From positions 5,270,001 to 5,334,000 of the forward strand of contig CAUJLY010000002.1 of NCBI GenBank assembly GCA_963281155.1: a DNA stretch of 64,000 bases, in the 5' to 3' direction. Positions 50,802 through 62,832 of the stretch are shown piece by piece. The notes beneath the pieces were generated by a model, which did not search any database, was not told the DNA's origin, and was given only the letters and a program-made list of their open reading frames with translations. The translations under genes were made by a program, and so were the position numbers. Origin of the DNA: Rhabditophanes sp. KR3021. Lineage: Eukaryota; Nematoda; Chromadorea; Rhabditida; Alloionematidae. The stretch's first letter is position 1; each line of letters begins with the position of its first letter.

Positions 50802-53800
50802 ATGTTTTATTGCGTTGATGAGGTTTGCTCATCTACAACTGTCAATTTTTCAGCTTATGGAAAGATTATTCCTGGACCAGGGGAAGAATTGCTAACTGTT
50901 GGTGGAAAATGGTTGCGGATATTTAGATTAAATCCGTATGGGTCAAGAACTTCCAAGAACAAGCAAGATGTTCAATTAGAACAAGTTTATCAATTAAAGC
51001 TATTAGAAGAACCTAATAATGTCGTAATTATTAACTCAAAAAGTAAGTCACGAATATTTAATTTAATCCTTAATTAATTTACAGACACGGATGACAATGT
51101 ATCCTTGGTATCGATCTCATTCCCTGATTACAGAGTAGGCTTTATTAACAAAAAACATTTAAAATTAAGGGTTTTAACAATTGGGATATATCTAAAGTTT
51201 CCAATATCACTAATATCATTACTAGCTTCCAGCATTTCTCCTAGAATAATATCAGCTACGTACCAGATCCGAGACAATGCCTTTTTCGAGATTGATAGCG
51301 TCTACAGAATTTTGCTATCGAGCACCTCTCCATTATCATAGGAAATGTTTAAATAATCTATGAGTATACTTCACTTTAACTGTCTTGGCTTCTGAACCAA
51401 AATCTTGATGCATAAGCTTTTTCTTTCCGCTACACTAATATGACGTTTGTGAAGTTGCAAATGATTGGGAAGTTGAATCATCACTTCTTTTCCACGAGAA
51501 ATTTGCCTTCTTATCTTCTTCCATTATAGATTTAATAACACCAAGTAAAAAGCGATATTGAGGACTAATATAAACAGAATAAATTATTGATGTGATTTTG
51601 ATATTAAAAATAGGCATGACACGTAAATCGGTTTTTATCTAACATTCACATTTCAAAGTCCTAGACAATAGTGGTAGTGTTTTACTAACCCAATAAATGA
51701 AAAACATGTACATAATCTTCTGCGTAATTATTAATTTACAATTTGGATTCAGGTAACCATTAATAAATGGGATTCCAGACTCAATGAATTAGTTGCCATA
51801 TCGCATCATGATTTTGCAATGGATATTTCAATATCAGTTAGCAAGACTTGCAAACGGGAAAGCCAATTTTTAGCAGCAGATGGGAGTGGAACTATGGTCG
51901 TTACAACTTTACCAGATTCTCACTTAGGAATTGTGCCATTAGGAGTTTATGCAACTCGTTCTCAAGAAACCATTTCCTTGAAACATTTAAAAATCAGACT
52001 AAAGAATGTTTTGGCGATTGCTTTTACGGCTGGCTACGTCAAGCCAACGCTTTTAATTTTATATGATGCCATGAAAACGAATATTGGAAGAGCCGTTCTT
52101 GTTCCAGACACAACTGCATTGGCAGCTATTTGCCTTGATTTAGATACTGGAGCTCATTCCATAATTTGGCATACAAAAAGCTTACCGAGTGACTTGAAAA
52201 TTTTGCTGCCCTTGCCATATCCAGTTGGGGGAGCTTTGTTAGTTGGAGTAAATCATATCTTGTACATGAACCAAAATTGCGCACCACAAGGAATTGCAAT
52301 TAATTCATGCAGCGAGGAATTCACTAAATTCCCTGTTAAAAGTTTCCATCATCTCGAAGTGGCGCTACAATCTCCTGTTGCAACAGTTATCTCAGGTTGT
52401 GAGTGCTTGATTGGTTCGGCTAAAGGTCAATTGTATTCAGTCCACCTGACAACTAATGAGACATCTTCAGTTAATGATATTTATTTACTTAAATTGTGTG
52501 AAATTCCGTCTCCTGCCTCAATTTCACGATTGTCACCAGGGTATGTGTTTGTAGGTAGTCATGTTGGGAGCCATTTATTGTTAGAATACACAAAACAGGA
52601 GTTTACTTTTAACCAAGTTGACCTCTACCCAGATCTAAAGGAAGAAGAGGAAGAAATTCCAATTACCGAAGAAGTTAGAGAAATAGAAGAATTCCTATTT
52701 GAAAGAGTCCTATCTTCAGAAAATGAAAAAGCTCGTGGAAGAATCAAGGTGTCTGGATTACAAATCAGAAAAATTGACGAAGTTTTCAATTATGGTCCAA
52801 TCAAGTCAATGAAGCCATTTCCACCAGACAATATTTCTGACAAATTCAAACTCGTTTCCAATTACCCTACCTTTGATGTGGTTGCTACAACTGGCCATGG
52901 AAACGACAGCTCTATTACACTTTTGCAAAAGTCTTTAAGGCCAATCATTATCAGAGAAAATGTTTTTCCAGTCGGTACTCAATTTTATGGCTCCATCTTG
53001 ACAGATAATAATGATGCTAATTATGTCATCGCTTCAAAGGATAGGGATTTCCAAATTTTCAGCGTAGACAGGCAAATGTCTAAATTAAGAAACTTTGGCT
53101 TTGATGAGGAAGAAGAAACGATGTTATTCGGAACTGCGGTTAAAGGAAAGTATTGTGTTCAGGTGACGAAAACAAGAATTAATGTTTCTAAGGAAGGCAG
53201 GTTATTATCAACTACACCTTTGAATTTGGACGCAGAAGTTGGTTTGGTCAAGTATAAAGAACCTTTATTGGTGTTGGTGACGAAAACAGGAAATCTACAC
53301 GTTTTCAGATTAAAAGAACAAGACAACCAGCTTCTTGTCAAAAGAAGATCTTTTCAAGGAGGAAAGTACTGCCTAAACAATGTGACCTCGTTTGATATCA
53401 TAAAAGACAAAAGTTCAATTTTCTCCACCAAAATAGTCAATGATGGGGATGAAAGACCTTCAAAATTTAGAAAGCTACGGAAAACGGATTTTGATATTGG
53501 AAATGAATTTGAGCATGCATTGTACGAAATCAATAACGCTACTGAACATGACTTGATGGCAAACAAAGAAATTTCAATTGATGATCCCAGCAAAAACATT
53601 AGAACTTCTGCGGTCAATGTTGAAAAGACGTTAAATTCATACTGTGTTTGTGTAGTTTTTAAGGACTGCAGGATGGTTATTTATTTGCTTCCTCAGTTAA
53701 TTCCAGTCTTTCAAACCGATGAGTTACTTTATTTACCTGGCAATATTTGGGACAATTCATTTATCAAAAAGAGACTTACATTGCAAAAGGAAGTTGATGA

Positions 53801-56800
53801 GTTAAACGAAATAAATTTGGAGGGAACCGTGGACTACAAGAAAACACGAATTGTGAGGGATATCACCTTTCTTTCTTGCGGGATTAATGGCGCTCTTCAG
53901 TTTATGTGCGTTAGAATTAACAACCAAATTGCATTTTATCAGATCAAGGAAATGTTTGGATCAAGGCCAGATAGACCGGTCATAATGTTTACGCGTCTTC
54001 ATCAGCATTGGGATGTTTCAAGTGTTCCTTATGGAGATGAAGATGAAACCGTTCTGCCTGAATGTGATTACCAGAAAACCTTCTATTATCTGAAACAATT
54101 AGACAATTACCATGATGTTATCATGATTGCAGGCCAGTATCCAGCTTTTTTCCATGTGGGGAAGCACTTTACTGTTTTGCATCCATTTAATGTAGAAGGT
54201 TGCATTCAGTCTTATATTCCAATTAATTCGAAACTTCACGGGCACACATTCGGCTATGTGACTCAAAATGGGACTTTAGTTCAAGCCAGGTTAGATTCGA
54301 CCGTAGACTACAGCATTCCATATCCTGCCAAAAAGATGCCAAAAAGAGTTACGGTCCATCATGTGGTTCCAATTGTTTCTAGAAACTTGGTTGTTTTAGT
54401 AACTTCAGAAGAAGTGGAGTTAAATCGCGTTTGGTACCCTGTTAATGATGAAAAGTTTTCAGAAAAGGTTAATGCTTCAAAAGGATTTGTGTATCCCAAA
54501 GGACCGCTTTTTAAAGTTGCTTTATATACTTTGAATAATTGGCAAGAAGTTCCTGATACTGAAATCAAATTTCCAGATCACGAATATGTAACTACGTGTA
54601 CTGAAGTTCGCCTGCAAATCGAGGAAAATCCAAGAACTGTCCAAAGCTATATTGCAGTAGGAACTTCCTTTAATCAGGGTGAAGAAATCCAAGCTAGAGT
54701 AATTTGAAACATAATTAAAATTTACGAAAATACAAACAGATTCACTAGTACTTTAAAATATGCTCCGAATGTTTGCATTCCCAAAAATCTTTTAGAATGA
54801 GTTCGGTTAATTCTAAAGTGGTTGTGGGATTCATTTTTAAACAAAGTCAAGGGAAATTTGGCCGGAGTTGCAGTTAATGACTTGACCACAAAGGGTATTC
54901 ATGAGGATTGCTCCAATGTTCTCGGCTATCTTCTTAGGCTTCTATTCTTTTTGACAATACGCAATTAACTCAAGAATTTCACTTTTTTGTCGAGTACTAA
55001 TTCCCAGTTAAGTGCGTTATTGAAATAACCTTTGTGGCAGTAAGTCTTCTTTCCATATTAAAGGTTCCCCAATGTACTTTATCCTGATTTATTATTTAGT
55101 CCTTTTCCAGTCTTTATCAAGCAGCATAAGATCAATGAACAGATAAACCAGCACGTCTCATTTCCTTCGGCTCCTTTAAGTTTATCTACCATTCATGATA
55201 GCATCAGCGTTTTCCTTCATCTTTGTCAGCAATGCCATTTGTAACTATTTCTTTAACCACGAAATTTTCCCTAAATTCTATGTGTTTGTAGGTAAAGAAA
55301 GGCAATATTAAAGCCTAAGTTCCCAAACTTAAATTGGTTGAAGACAGATTGGCAATAATTAGACCTAAAGTAAATAATATATACTAATTTGAATGTTAAC
55401 TTTATCAACAGCGACTTCCTTTTTACATCTAGTTAACGGCAAACTCTGACCATTCGAACATGTAATCTTCTTTTTACCATTAATACTTGGTGATTTTGAG
55501 AAATTGGATATTACAGCTTTTCCTCTTTTGTCCATTAGTTTTTCTTCTTTACTGTCATCCATCTTTAGAATAATAACACCAAATTGAGGCAATGTTATTG
55601 CACTAAAAAGTAGTAAGAATGATTAATACACTTAAAATTTGATCTTAAATAATAAGACGTTATTAGCCTACAGCTAACATTCACATTTCTAAATACAAAG
55701 TATTGATGAACTGCTGGTCTACAGTCTCCTTATAATAGATTTAAAAATCATGGCATATAAATAATTACATTGCAGTAATATGTAAAGTGCAAATTTGATC
55801 ATATTCATTTACACAAAACTAATAACATATTTCTGGTTTACAAAAATAATAGTATTTCTAAATTACAAAAATAATAGTATTTCTGAATTACAAAATTAAT
55901 AATATTTCTTTTCCAGGGAAGGATTCTGCTGTATGAAATTATTGAAGTTGTAGCAAATACTGAAACCGGGACATTCAAGGAAAAACTTAAAGAAGTTTAT
56001 GGGAAAGAACACAAGGATGGAATTACTGCTTTAACAGCCTTAAATGGTTATTTGATGTCAGGAATGGGAACTAAAGTTTTTATTTGGCAATACCATGATG
56101 GAGAATTAGATGGTGTTTCTTTTTTGGATAGAAATGTCTTTATTACTAAATTAGTAGCTTTTAGGGATTTGTTGATTGTGGAAGACGTCTGCAACGGATT
56201 ATCTATCATGAGATACCAGCCTAATTACAAAGTTCTATCTGTAGTTGCCGAAGAAGGCCGAAAATTCCTGAGACTTACGATGTCTTCAGACTTCATTTTT
56301 CGAGATGGGAAAATGGCTTTTGTCCATGGGGACAAATCTGGAAATCTCACTTTCTATGGCTACGAAGGATCAGGATTATCAAGCAGAAACATTTGCGAAT
56401 TAGCGGTCAGGTCTGAAATTTATTTAAGCAGCGCAATTTCGTCTTTCTGCTCTCTGAAGTCGCATAATAATGATCCTTTCTTCATGCAACGTGAAGATTA
56501 CTGCCGACGAAGACAAGTGCTAATGTATGGAAAACTAGATGGTACAATCGGATTTATTGATACCATTGACGAAGAACCCTACAGAAGATTAGCTTTCTTG
56601 CAAAACATTTTATGCCGTGTCATGCCTCAAGGTTGCAAGCTGAATTTCAGAATTAGTAAAGCTGTAGATCCGATCCCGCATCCTGTTCAAACTTCACTTA
56701 GAAATGTCCTGGATATTACTTTCATAAGACAGTTTTTTTTCCTCGATTGGAGAGTCCAGCAGAAAATTGCCAGAAGAACAGGTCAGAGTCATTCAAAGAT

Positions 56801-56846
56801 CCTCGATGATTTAATTGAAGTTGAGAGATACTTCCGATATCATTAA
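50802..56846 (+). CDS. CPSF1: Cleavage and polyadenylation specificity factor subunit 1
   Basis: CPSF1 (CPSF160) is the three-beta-propeller scaffold that, with WDR33 and CPSF30, recognises AAUAAA. Exons are 50802-51042, 51085-51134, 51753-54698 and 55917-56846, giving 1388 residues (human 1443). Matches run the full length: PTLLILYDAMKTNIGRAV, GIAINSCSEEFTKFPV, GYVFVGSHVGSHLLLEY, VVATTGHGNDSSITLLQKSLRP, YIAVGTSFNQGEE, then GRILLYEIIEVV, DGTIGFIDTIDEEPYRRLAFLQN and RNVLDI near the end. Introns 2 (618 bp) and 3 (1218 bp) are long and have canonical ends; the other is 42 bp. Intron 3 ends with a short tandem repeat. Confidence 0.95.
51135..51752 (+). other. 618-bp CPSF1 intron 2
   Basis: Canonical AGA|GTAGGC..GGATTCAG|GTA. 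The minus strand has a short open stretch at 51435-51617 (SPQYRFLLGVIKSIMEEDKK) and further fragments to about 51130, none recognised. It may be a decayed insertion; border repeats are not convincing (GATTACAGAGTA against GGATTCAGGTAA). Confidence 0.3.
54699..55916 (+). other. 1218-bp CPSF1 intron 3 with decayed antisense coding
   Basis: Canonical GCTAGA|GTAATT..TTCCAG|GGA restores QARGRILLYE. On the minus strand an open segment at 55365-55592 (LPQFGVIILKMDDSKEEKL, KKKITCSNGQSLPLTRCKK) and scattered fragments down to about 54850 (CHKGYFNNALNWELVLDKK) look like one decayed protein. No family is recognised. A 25-bp tandem repeat sits at the 3' end. Confidence 0.35.
55836..55910. repeat. 25-bp tandem repeat before a CPSF1 3' splice site
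   Basis: Three units of TACAAAAATAATAGTATTTCT plus four bases follow one another (about 55839, 55864 and 55889), the last slightly diverged. A weaker copy precedes at about 55811. The last unit runs into TTTCCAG, so the repeat supplies part of the polypyrimidine tract. Confidence 0.7.
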
Positions 56847-57010
56847 ATTTCATTCATTGTCCAGTAATATCTTCTTATTTATTTTGTTAATAAAGTTTTT
56901 TATGCTTACTATCACTTTAACTATGGCATGATGTTTATGATTTGTGAATAAAGTTAATGCCTGTTTGACATTTCGATAATCTGTTAAATTCTATTCTCTC
57001 ACAAAACGAT

Positions 57011-57322
57011 ATGAACATGCACACTGACAACAAGCTATCTATGCTAATTGCCATTAAACTGCCTCATATTTTAAATGATTGCATGGAAAGTGTACCTACT
57101 TTTATTGCCCTTTCAAAAACAAATATTGGTAACTATAACCTATGCAACAACAATGCTAGGATGGGAAGATTTTCGGGGATTCTTTTGAGTCAGCCCAAAG
57201 TTAACAAGTATTTTAACAACACTGTCAAATTCTATAGTGATAAAATATCTGGAATGGTATTTTCGAGGAAATTTCAAAATACAATGGAATTTAATGAAAT
57301 CATTGGCAATGTACCATCATAA
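57011..57322 (+). CDS. Uncharacterised 103-residue open frame
   Basis: Open frame with an ATG after ACAAAACGAT and an AATAAA at about 57350, 25 bp past the stop. Sequence is mixed (KLSMLIAIKLPHILNDCMES, ARMGRFSGILLSQPKVNKYF) with no domain, signal or membrane segment that I recognise. Codon texture is less gene-like than its neighbours. It could be a small real gene or a chance frame between CPSF1 and the next genes. Confidence 0.35.
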   Translation: MNMHTDNKLSMLIAIKLPHILNDCMESVPTFIALSKTNIGNYNLCNNNARMGRFSGILLSQPKVNKYFNNTVKFYSDKISGMVFSRKFQNTMEFNEIIGNVPS

Positions 57323-58221
57323 TTTGTTTCACTTTTTGGAATGTAAGAATAAATAAGTATTGTATATTAAATATGTTCTTGGGGATTAATTTATAATTTC
57401 AATCATGCTTTATAAGTATTAAATAAAACATGTTGCAATTAAAATGGGAGTATCTAAAAAAATTTACTCATTCATGCTTAGGTGAATGATATTGCCAAAT
57501 CTTAGCATTTGTCTAATCAACGTCATCTGATAATTACCATATACAAAATCATTTTGTTTTTTTGTCAGCAAAAAGAAGATTCCATATAATAAGCATAAGT
57601 ATCATGATCAATAGCTCCTGAACAATTTAGGGATATCAGCAGCATTTTTTGTTAGGACTTTATCTTGGTGGCCAGCCTTGTAGGACAGTTCAAGAGCTCC
57701 ATGATGAAGCAAAAATAGTTAACTTCCAACCGTCTCCGTGCGTCTTACACCTCATAAATATGTTATTAATATCAAATTGTATCAAGCATTAAATTTTAAT
57801 AAATTTTATGTGTCATATTCACATGAAAATCTTGGTTTTAAACCATTTCGATGTTTGCACAGGCGTTGTAGACTTTTCTTTGCATGAGGAGAAATTTGAA
57901 TAGTAATATGTTGTGCTAACTGAACTTTTTGAAAAGCTTTGTATAAGAGAACGGCGTTACATGTGTTGTTAATGTTACGGAAGTGTGAATGAAGAAATAG
58001 TTATATGTAGAATTTATTTCTTTATATTAAATGTTTCTAATCAAAGAAAAACGTCTTTTACCTATCTCTCATTATAACATAGCGGGAAATTTCAAAAAGA
58101 GGGAAATTTCGCTAATCAATTCCACAACCATTCCAGGAGTTAATAAGGGTCACATCAGTCAGCATTTTCCGCCATCATACATAGCCTCGACGAAAAGCCA
58201 AGGAGTAAATGAAAAAAAATC
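57323..58221. other. 0.9-kb spacer
   Basis: AT-rich, with no supported gene. A 73-codon frame at 58031-58252 ends in the splice donor used by the following small gene, but in the wrong phase for its downstream exons. Confidence 0.25.
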
Positions 58222-58460
58222 ATGCTTTATAGTAAGTAAATTTGATTATTAATTAATAATCTTTTCTTTAGATCTCGGGTGTGATGACGTTACTGTTGTA
58301 GTTTTGTCTATTGAAAACGAAACCAGAAAAGGTAAACTTAATCCTTCCTGACTTTTATAATCTCCTCTTAGGATTGTCAAAAGTCGTTGATACAAATATC
58401 AGCGTAAAGGGCTTTGACAAGGCCATGGTTCAATATCTGTGCAGGAAAATTCCATCTTAA
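58222..58460 (+). CDS. Small three-exon gene, tentative
   Basis: Exons 58272-58331 and 58372-58460 have strong splice sites (TTCTTTAG|, AAAG|GTAAAC, CCTCTTAG|) and read LGCDDVTVVVLSIENETRKG then LSKVVDTNISVKGFDKAMVQ to a stop after CRKIPS. A first exon 58222-58231 starting ATG CTT TAT fits the phase and gives 52 residues. The longer frame upstream (58031) reaches the same donor but in phase 0, which gives an early stop, so the true 5' end is uncertain. No family is recognised. Confidence 0.35.
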
Positions 58461-58599
58461 ATCATAAATTCTTTAACATTGCAAAGTATTACCATGTCTA
58501 ATATATATGTTATATATCCTATTCTAATTTTAATGTATTTACTTATTATATATATTTGTGATTAATAAAATAAAGTAGACTATTTTTGGTTTTGCTATT

Positions 58600-58960
58600 A
58601 TGTCGGTGGATGCTCTTAAGGAACTAAGCGTCTCTCTCCGGGAAATACGGGACAAAAAGGTTGGGTGAACCCAAGATTCCATGGGAAATCAAAAAAACTT
58701 GGAAAGCAATCAAGATGGACTCCTCTTGATCGGAGAACATTTTATTTGAATTTGATCTGGTTTTTAAAGAAAACCATATAAACGTTTCTTTGAAAAAGGA
58801 TTTCAGTGTTAGAAGATCTAAATTCGAAAAACGTTTTCCCGTAGATTTCGCTCCAAATGCTTTCGAAGACAAGGAGACGACAAAGAAGTATAGAAAAGTG
58901 AAGATGCCTACATACATAAACTGTACTTTTATCTTTTTGATAGCTATATTTTTGAAATAA
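58600..58960 (+). CDS. Small tail-anchored-type protein, tentative
   Basis: ATG at 58600 opens MSVDALKELSVSLREIRDKK. Splicing GG|GTGAAC to TTTCAG| (58665-58806) joins exon 58807-58960, giving 72 residues. These end in a hydrophobic segment (INCTFIFLIAIFL) as in small tail-anchored or mitochondrial membrane proteins. Without splicing the frame stops at once. An alternative frame through the intron (VNPRFHGKSKKLGKQSRWTP) is also open, so the gene model is not settled. AATAAA overlaps the stop codon. Confidence 0.35.
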
Positions 58961-60072
58961 ATGATTAATTAAATGTGTTGTATTGTGCATTGAGCAATCT
59001 TATGATATTGCATTAGAACATTTGAAACCAAATAATTTAATAAGCTCTTTATTTATTATTCGTTTCTTTTGCTGATCAGTTTTCAATCGCTGTCCGGCAT
59101 ACTCTATTACTAACTAAATGTGTTGACTTCCACCTATAAATGTGCATAGTTTACTTATTAATCTTTGGGTTTGAATCAATATGACATCTACTTAGTGGTC
59201 TGTTCCATCACACGACGACAAAAAACATCTAACTTGGAAATTCGTTACCATTAAGTTTGTTTTGTACTTTTCAAGAACAGTCCGGTTGATGTACACACAC
59301 ACTGCTAATAAGTTTAAATTAATTATTTACACCACCCATCCAAGCTAGATTCAATTTACTTAAATACGTTTGATTGAATTTCAGTTTATATGATGCATAC
59401 ATTTTTATAAATAAACAAAGACTAAGTATTTAACTATGATTCAGTATGTTAAGTCTTTGTTTTTTTGTTATTTTTGCAACATTTATATTGTTTACATTAA
59501 TATAAACCTATTAATGCGTCAAGGAAAGACTTTCCGGCCATTCCTGTTTAAATTACCATTCATTAATGTGTCGTATGCATTCATTTAGGATATATCAAAT
59601 AAATGACATCATATTTTCATTCAAATCTATCTCAGATATCTTTTTGTTATCTGACGTTGGATATATGTCATAGCGAGGTGTTATTTTTGGGCAAATTTTA
59701 GAATAGCTTTGCATTTATTCCAATTGATTTAATATAAACACAACATTTCGCGCATGCAAAATCATTACATCATCAAAACCATTTATTCCCACTCTTTTTA
59801 TTTCCTAATAGTTATTTCCTGATATTCACTCTGTATATTAAATGTGTTATATTCATTCTGTATATTCAATTTGTTATATACATTCTGTATATTCGATTTG
59901 TTATATTCATTGTGTGTATCAATTTTTTGATATTCATTCGCCTTTTGTTTCTATGTCAAACATATACACAATCGCGTAAATCAATTTTGATCATACCAAG
60001 TCAAGCAGCGTTGCATACTTATAATATATGGTTCTATTTAGGCTTTTTTATTATTAACCTATCTGATTGAAA
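58961..60072. other. 1.1-kb spacer before SNX3, with tandem repeat
   Basis: AT-rich, no gene seen. It holds the 27-bp tandem repeat at 59821-59940 described separately. The SNX3 start follows TTATTATTAACC without a clear acceptor at the ATG. Confidence 0.3.
59821..59940. repeat. Degenerate ~27-bp tandem repeat
   Basis: About four and a half units of the form GTTATATTCATTCTGTATA followed by TTCAATTT run head to tail, with single-base differences between copies. It is a simple minisatellite in intergenic DNA. Confidence 0.75.
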
Positions 60073-60594
60073 ATGGCTGCAGCTACGCAACGTCTTATTT
60101 GTAAAAGGCAAACTCTAGATGAAGCTTATGCTCCTCCAGCCAATTTTTTGGAAGTCGAAGTTGCCAATCCTATTACTCACGGAGTTGGTAAAAACAGATA
60201 CACCGATTATGAAGTTAAATTAAGGGTAAGTATTAAATCTTAAATTTCTTAATAATAATTCTTCCAGACAAATCTTCCTGTTTTCAAGCAAAAAGAATCT
60301 ACAGTTCGCCGCCGTTATTCAGACTTTGAATGGTTGAGAAATGAATTGGAACGCGACAGTAAAATAGTCGTTCCGCAACTCCCAGGAAAATCAATCAAAC
60401 GACTCTTTCCATTCCGAAATGATGATGGAATTTTCGAAGAGGAATTCATTGAAAGACGCAGGAACGCTTTAGAACAATTCTTAAACAAAGTAACAGGCCA
60501 TCCATTGGCACAAAATGAAAAGTCACTTCACATCTTTCTTCAAAATTCCGAAATTGACAAAAATTACTCACCTGGCCGTATTAGAACTAACTAA
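60073..60594 (+). CDS. SNX3: Sorting nexin 3
   Basis: SNX3 is a PX-domain protein that binds PI3P on early endosomes and guides retromer cargo such as Wntless. Exons 60073-60225 and 60268-60594 give 159 residues (human 162). The whole protein is the PX fold: FLEVEVANPITHGVGKNRYT, then VRRRYSDFEWLRNELER (RRYSDF, the PI3P-binding arginine), PQLPGKSIKRLFPFR, FIERRRNALEQFLNKVTGHP. The intron is 42 bp. Assignment to SNX3 instead of SNX12 is by best colinear match; the two are paralogues in vertebrates. Confidence 0.95.
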
Positions 60595-60903
60595 ATATTA
60601 TTTTGAATGTAACATCCTAAACATTATTATTTTTGTGTATACTAAATAAAGATTTTAATTACCATTCAATTTAATTACTTTAAATGGAATAACTTTTAGG
60701 TTGAAATACTCTTCAAAATGAGACAACTTTTAGATTAGGATAACTTTAAACTAAACACAAGGTAATACCGAAAATGTCAATAACATGTTTATTGAAAAAA
60801 TATATAATTAAGAGGGCAGCTATTGTTAGTAATACAAATTAGTAGATTTTGAATGTTATCATTAAATTAGCATAAATAATAAAATAGAAGCAAAAAAGGT
60901 AAA

Positions 60904-62832
60904 TTAATAATACTTATGATAAACATTGTCCGATTGAAGATAGTTATTTTTTATATAGGTACCAGGACTTTTATTTTCAGAAGGTGGAGGGGTTGAATTG
61001 AGAGGACAGAAGAGTGAAGAATTCAACTTGTGGTGATTGCTTTTGGGAGTTGTTTCTTCTTCTCTTAAGTTACTCAAAGTCTTTTGGTACAATTGGTTTC
61101 TTTTGAGCGTGTTCACTACATCTATGGCATTCCTTGGAACTGAGTGTCCATTTTCCTCTGGTCCATCGAGGAATTTTTGCCACCAGCTTTTTGAAAAATC
61201 TAACAACGCCGACATAATTCTAGCTTGGACTGCACTCTCTTTGCCCAATAATTCGGGGTTGGTTTGAGCTTGTTTGGAAGTTCCTACAACTGTTGGCCCG
61301 ACACACGTTGCAATGTTGTCCCGGTTCATTTTGTTGACTCTATGGTTGTCACTAACTTTCTGCCAGTGGAGGCATAAGTACGCCAAAGTTTGAAGGTTGG
61401 GCTGAGGCAACTCCGTGATTGCGTCTTGAAGTTTTTCTTTATTGAAAGGATTCACCGACATCGTGAAATCCTTGAGGGAAGATCGAGGGATGAGGGGATC
61501 ATTGATTCCTTTTAAAAATCTCTTGATACATCCAGTTAAAGTTTCAGGCTCAATATCTTCTAGCTTGGGGACACTTTTTCCATACAAGTAGCTGTGCAAA
61601 AGCTTCACTACCTCACTTTCAGAGCCCGGGACACGATATAGCCCTTCAACGTCAAGGAAGTCATTTTCAATCTTCACCACACATTGGGCAATGATATGTG
61701 GAATCATTGGGGATGAATCAACGCACATTCCACTAAGTAAGTAGCGCTGCTCTCTATTTTTAAGTATCGGAGCTCTTGGAGAACATGGAATTGGCAGGAG
61801 AGCTGAACATTTGCGATGAACAGTGGAGTTACAATCAATGCACTTCAAGCAGTTCTTATCCCGGAAAATAAATTCCTTGCAAGCAGCACAATAACCCATA
61901 ATAACAATGTATTTCTCCAAAGGGTGTTTTCTTGTGGCGATAGAATCGTAGTCGGCCCAAATTTTTAATCCCCTCGTGTTCATTGGTGTGTTTCGCAACC
62001 GAAGGTCTGAAGCAGACAAACCATTACTAACACTTTGATCCATAGTACAACCAGAGACCGTGGAGATCGTTACGTCACTAATGCTCCGACGTAGAATAGA
62101 GTGATTCTTGTACGACTTCGAGATGGCAGCAGATTTCGGCATAACGGCTCGTCTCTCACCGCCAGATGATTCATTAATGACAGCTAACCGACTATCCATA
62201 GGCTCCAGAAGACTTCTTTTCCTGGCAGTATCATCCAACAGAACGGAACTAGAACGTTTTCTGCACCTACGACTACTTGTTCTGTCGTTAAAAGTTTCTT
62301 CCACACTATCATCAGTTCTGTCAAACAAATCAGCGCTAATGTCGCACTCATTCCCCCTGCTTTCCCTCATTTCACTAGGCCTTTTCCTTTTTTGGAAATC
62401 TGCGATTGGAAGATCATTAAGTATTTGACCTCTGCCCTCATCACTTGTGGTTTGCTTCAACAAGTTAACAGCGTACAAAAGTCTATCGTTAATTGACTGG
62501 AGCCTTTGGTTTTCTCCATGCAGCTCAGCGATTTGGGTTCTTGATCCAAGTAGTAACGATTTGCTGTTTGCCAGCTCCTCACTTAAACATCTTTCCTTTT
62601 TCTTCAGGACAGCTATATCTTGTTCTAGCAAATCGAGCTTACTCAAGCATTGGTTGTGTGAGTTCAAGCTTTGCCAAAGATCTTCAGACACTTTACAAGT
62701 TTCTGAAAAATATTATTAATATGATATTACAACTATTCATTTCTTACCGCTACATGGGCCACTCAAATAATCTTCCGAAAATGCCAGATAAGCGTTCAGT
62801 TTTCCCAGAACATTTTTAGAGTTCGAGTCCAT
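60904..62832 (-). CDS. RACGAP1: MgcRacGAP / CYK-4, centralspindlin subunit
   Basis: RACGAP1 forms centralspindlin with the kinesin MKLP1 and is needed for central spindle assembly and RhoA control in cytokinesis. Exons 62748-62832 and 60904-62702 give 627 residues (human 632). The N-terminus is coiled coil (KLDLLEQDIAVLKKKERCL, ENQRLQSINDRLLYAV). A basic Ser-rich region follows, then a C1 domain (HPLEKYIVIMGYCAACKEF, CLKCIDCNSTVHRKC) and a RhoGAP domain. The GAP arginine finger is in VEGLYRVPGSESEV, followed by GCIKRFLKGINDPLIPR and NKMNRDNIATCVGPTVV. Domain order and length are as in animal orthologues. The intron is 45 bp. Confidence 0.95.

Noticed and set aside
51128..51760. Target-site duplication around CPSF1 intron 2 (GATTACAGAGTA versus GGATTCAGGTAA)
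   Set aside because: Similarity is imperfect and mostly explained by splice-site consensus.
58031..58252. 73-codon frame starting MFLIKEKRLL as first exon of the 58.2-kb gene
   Set aside because: Reaches the donor in phase 0, which gives an early stop in the next exon; kept only as an alternative.
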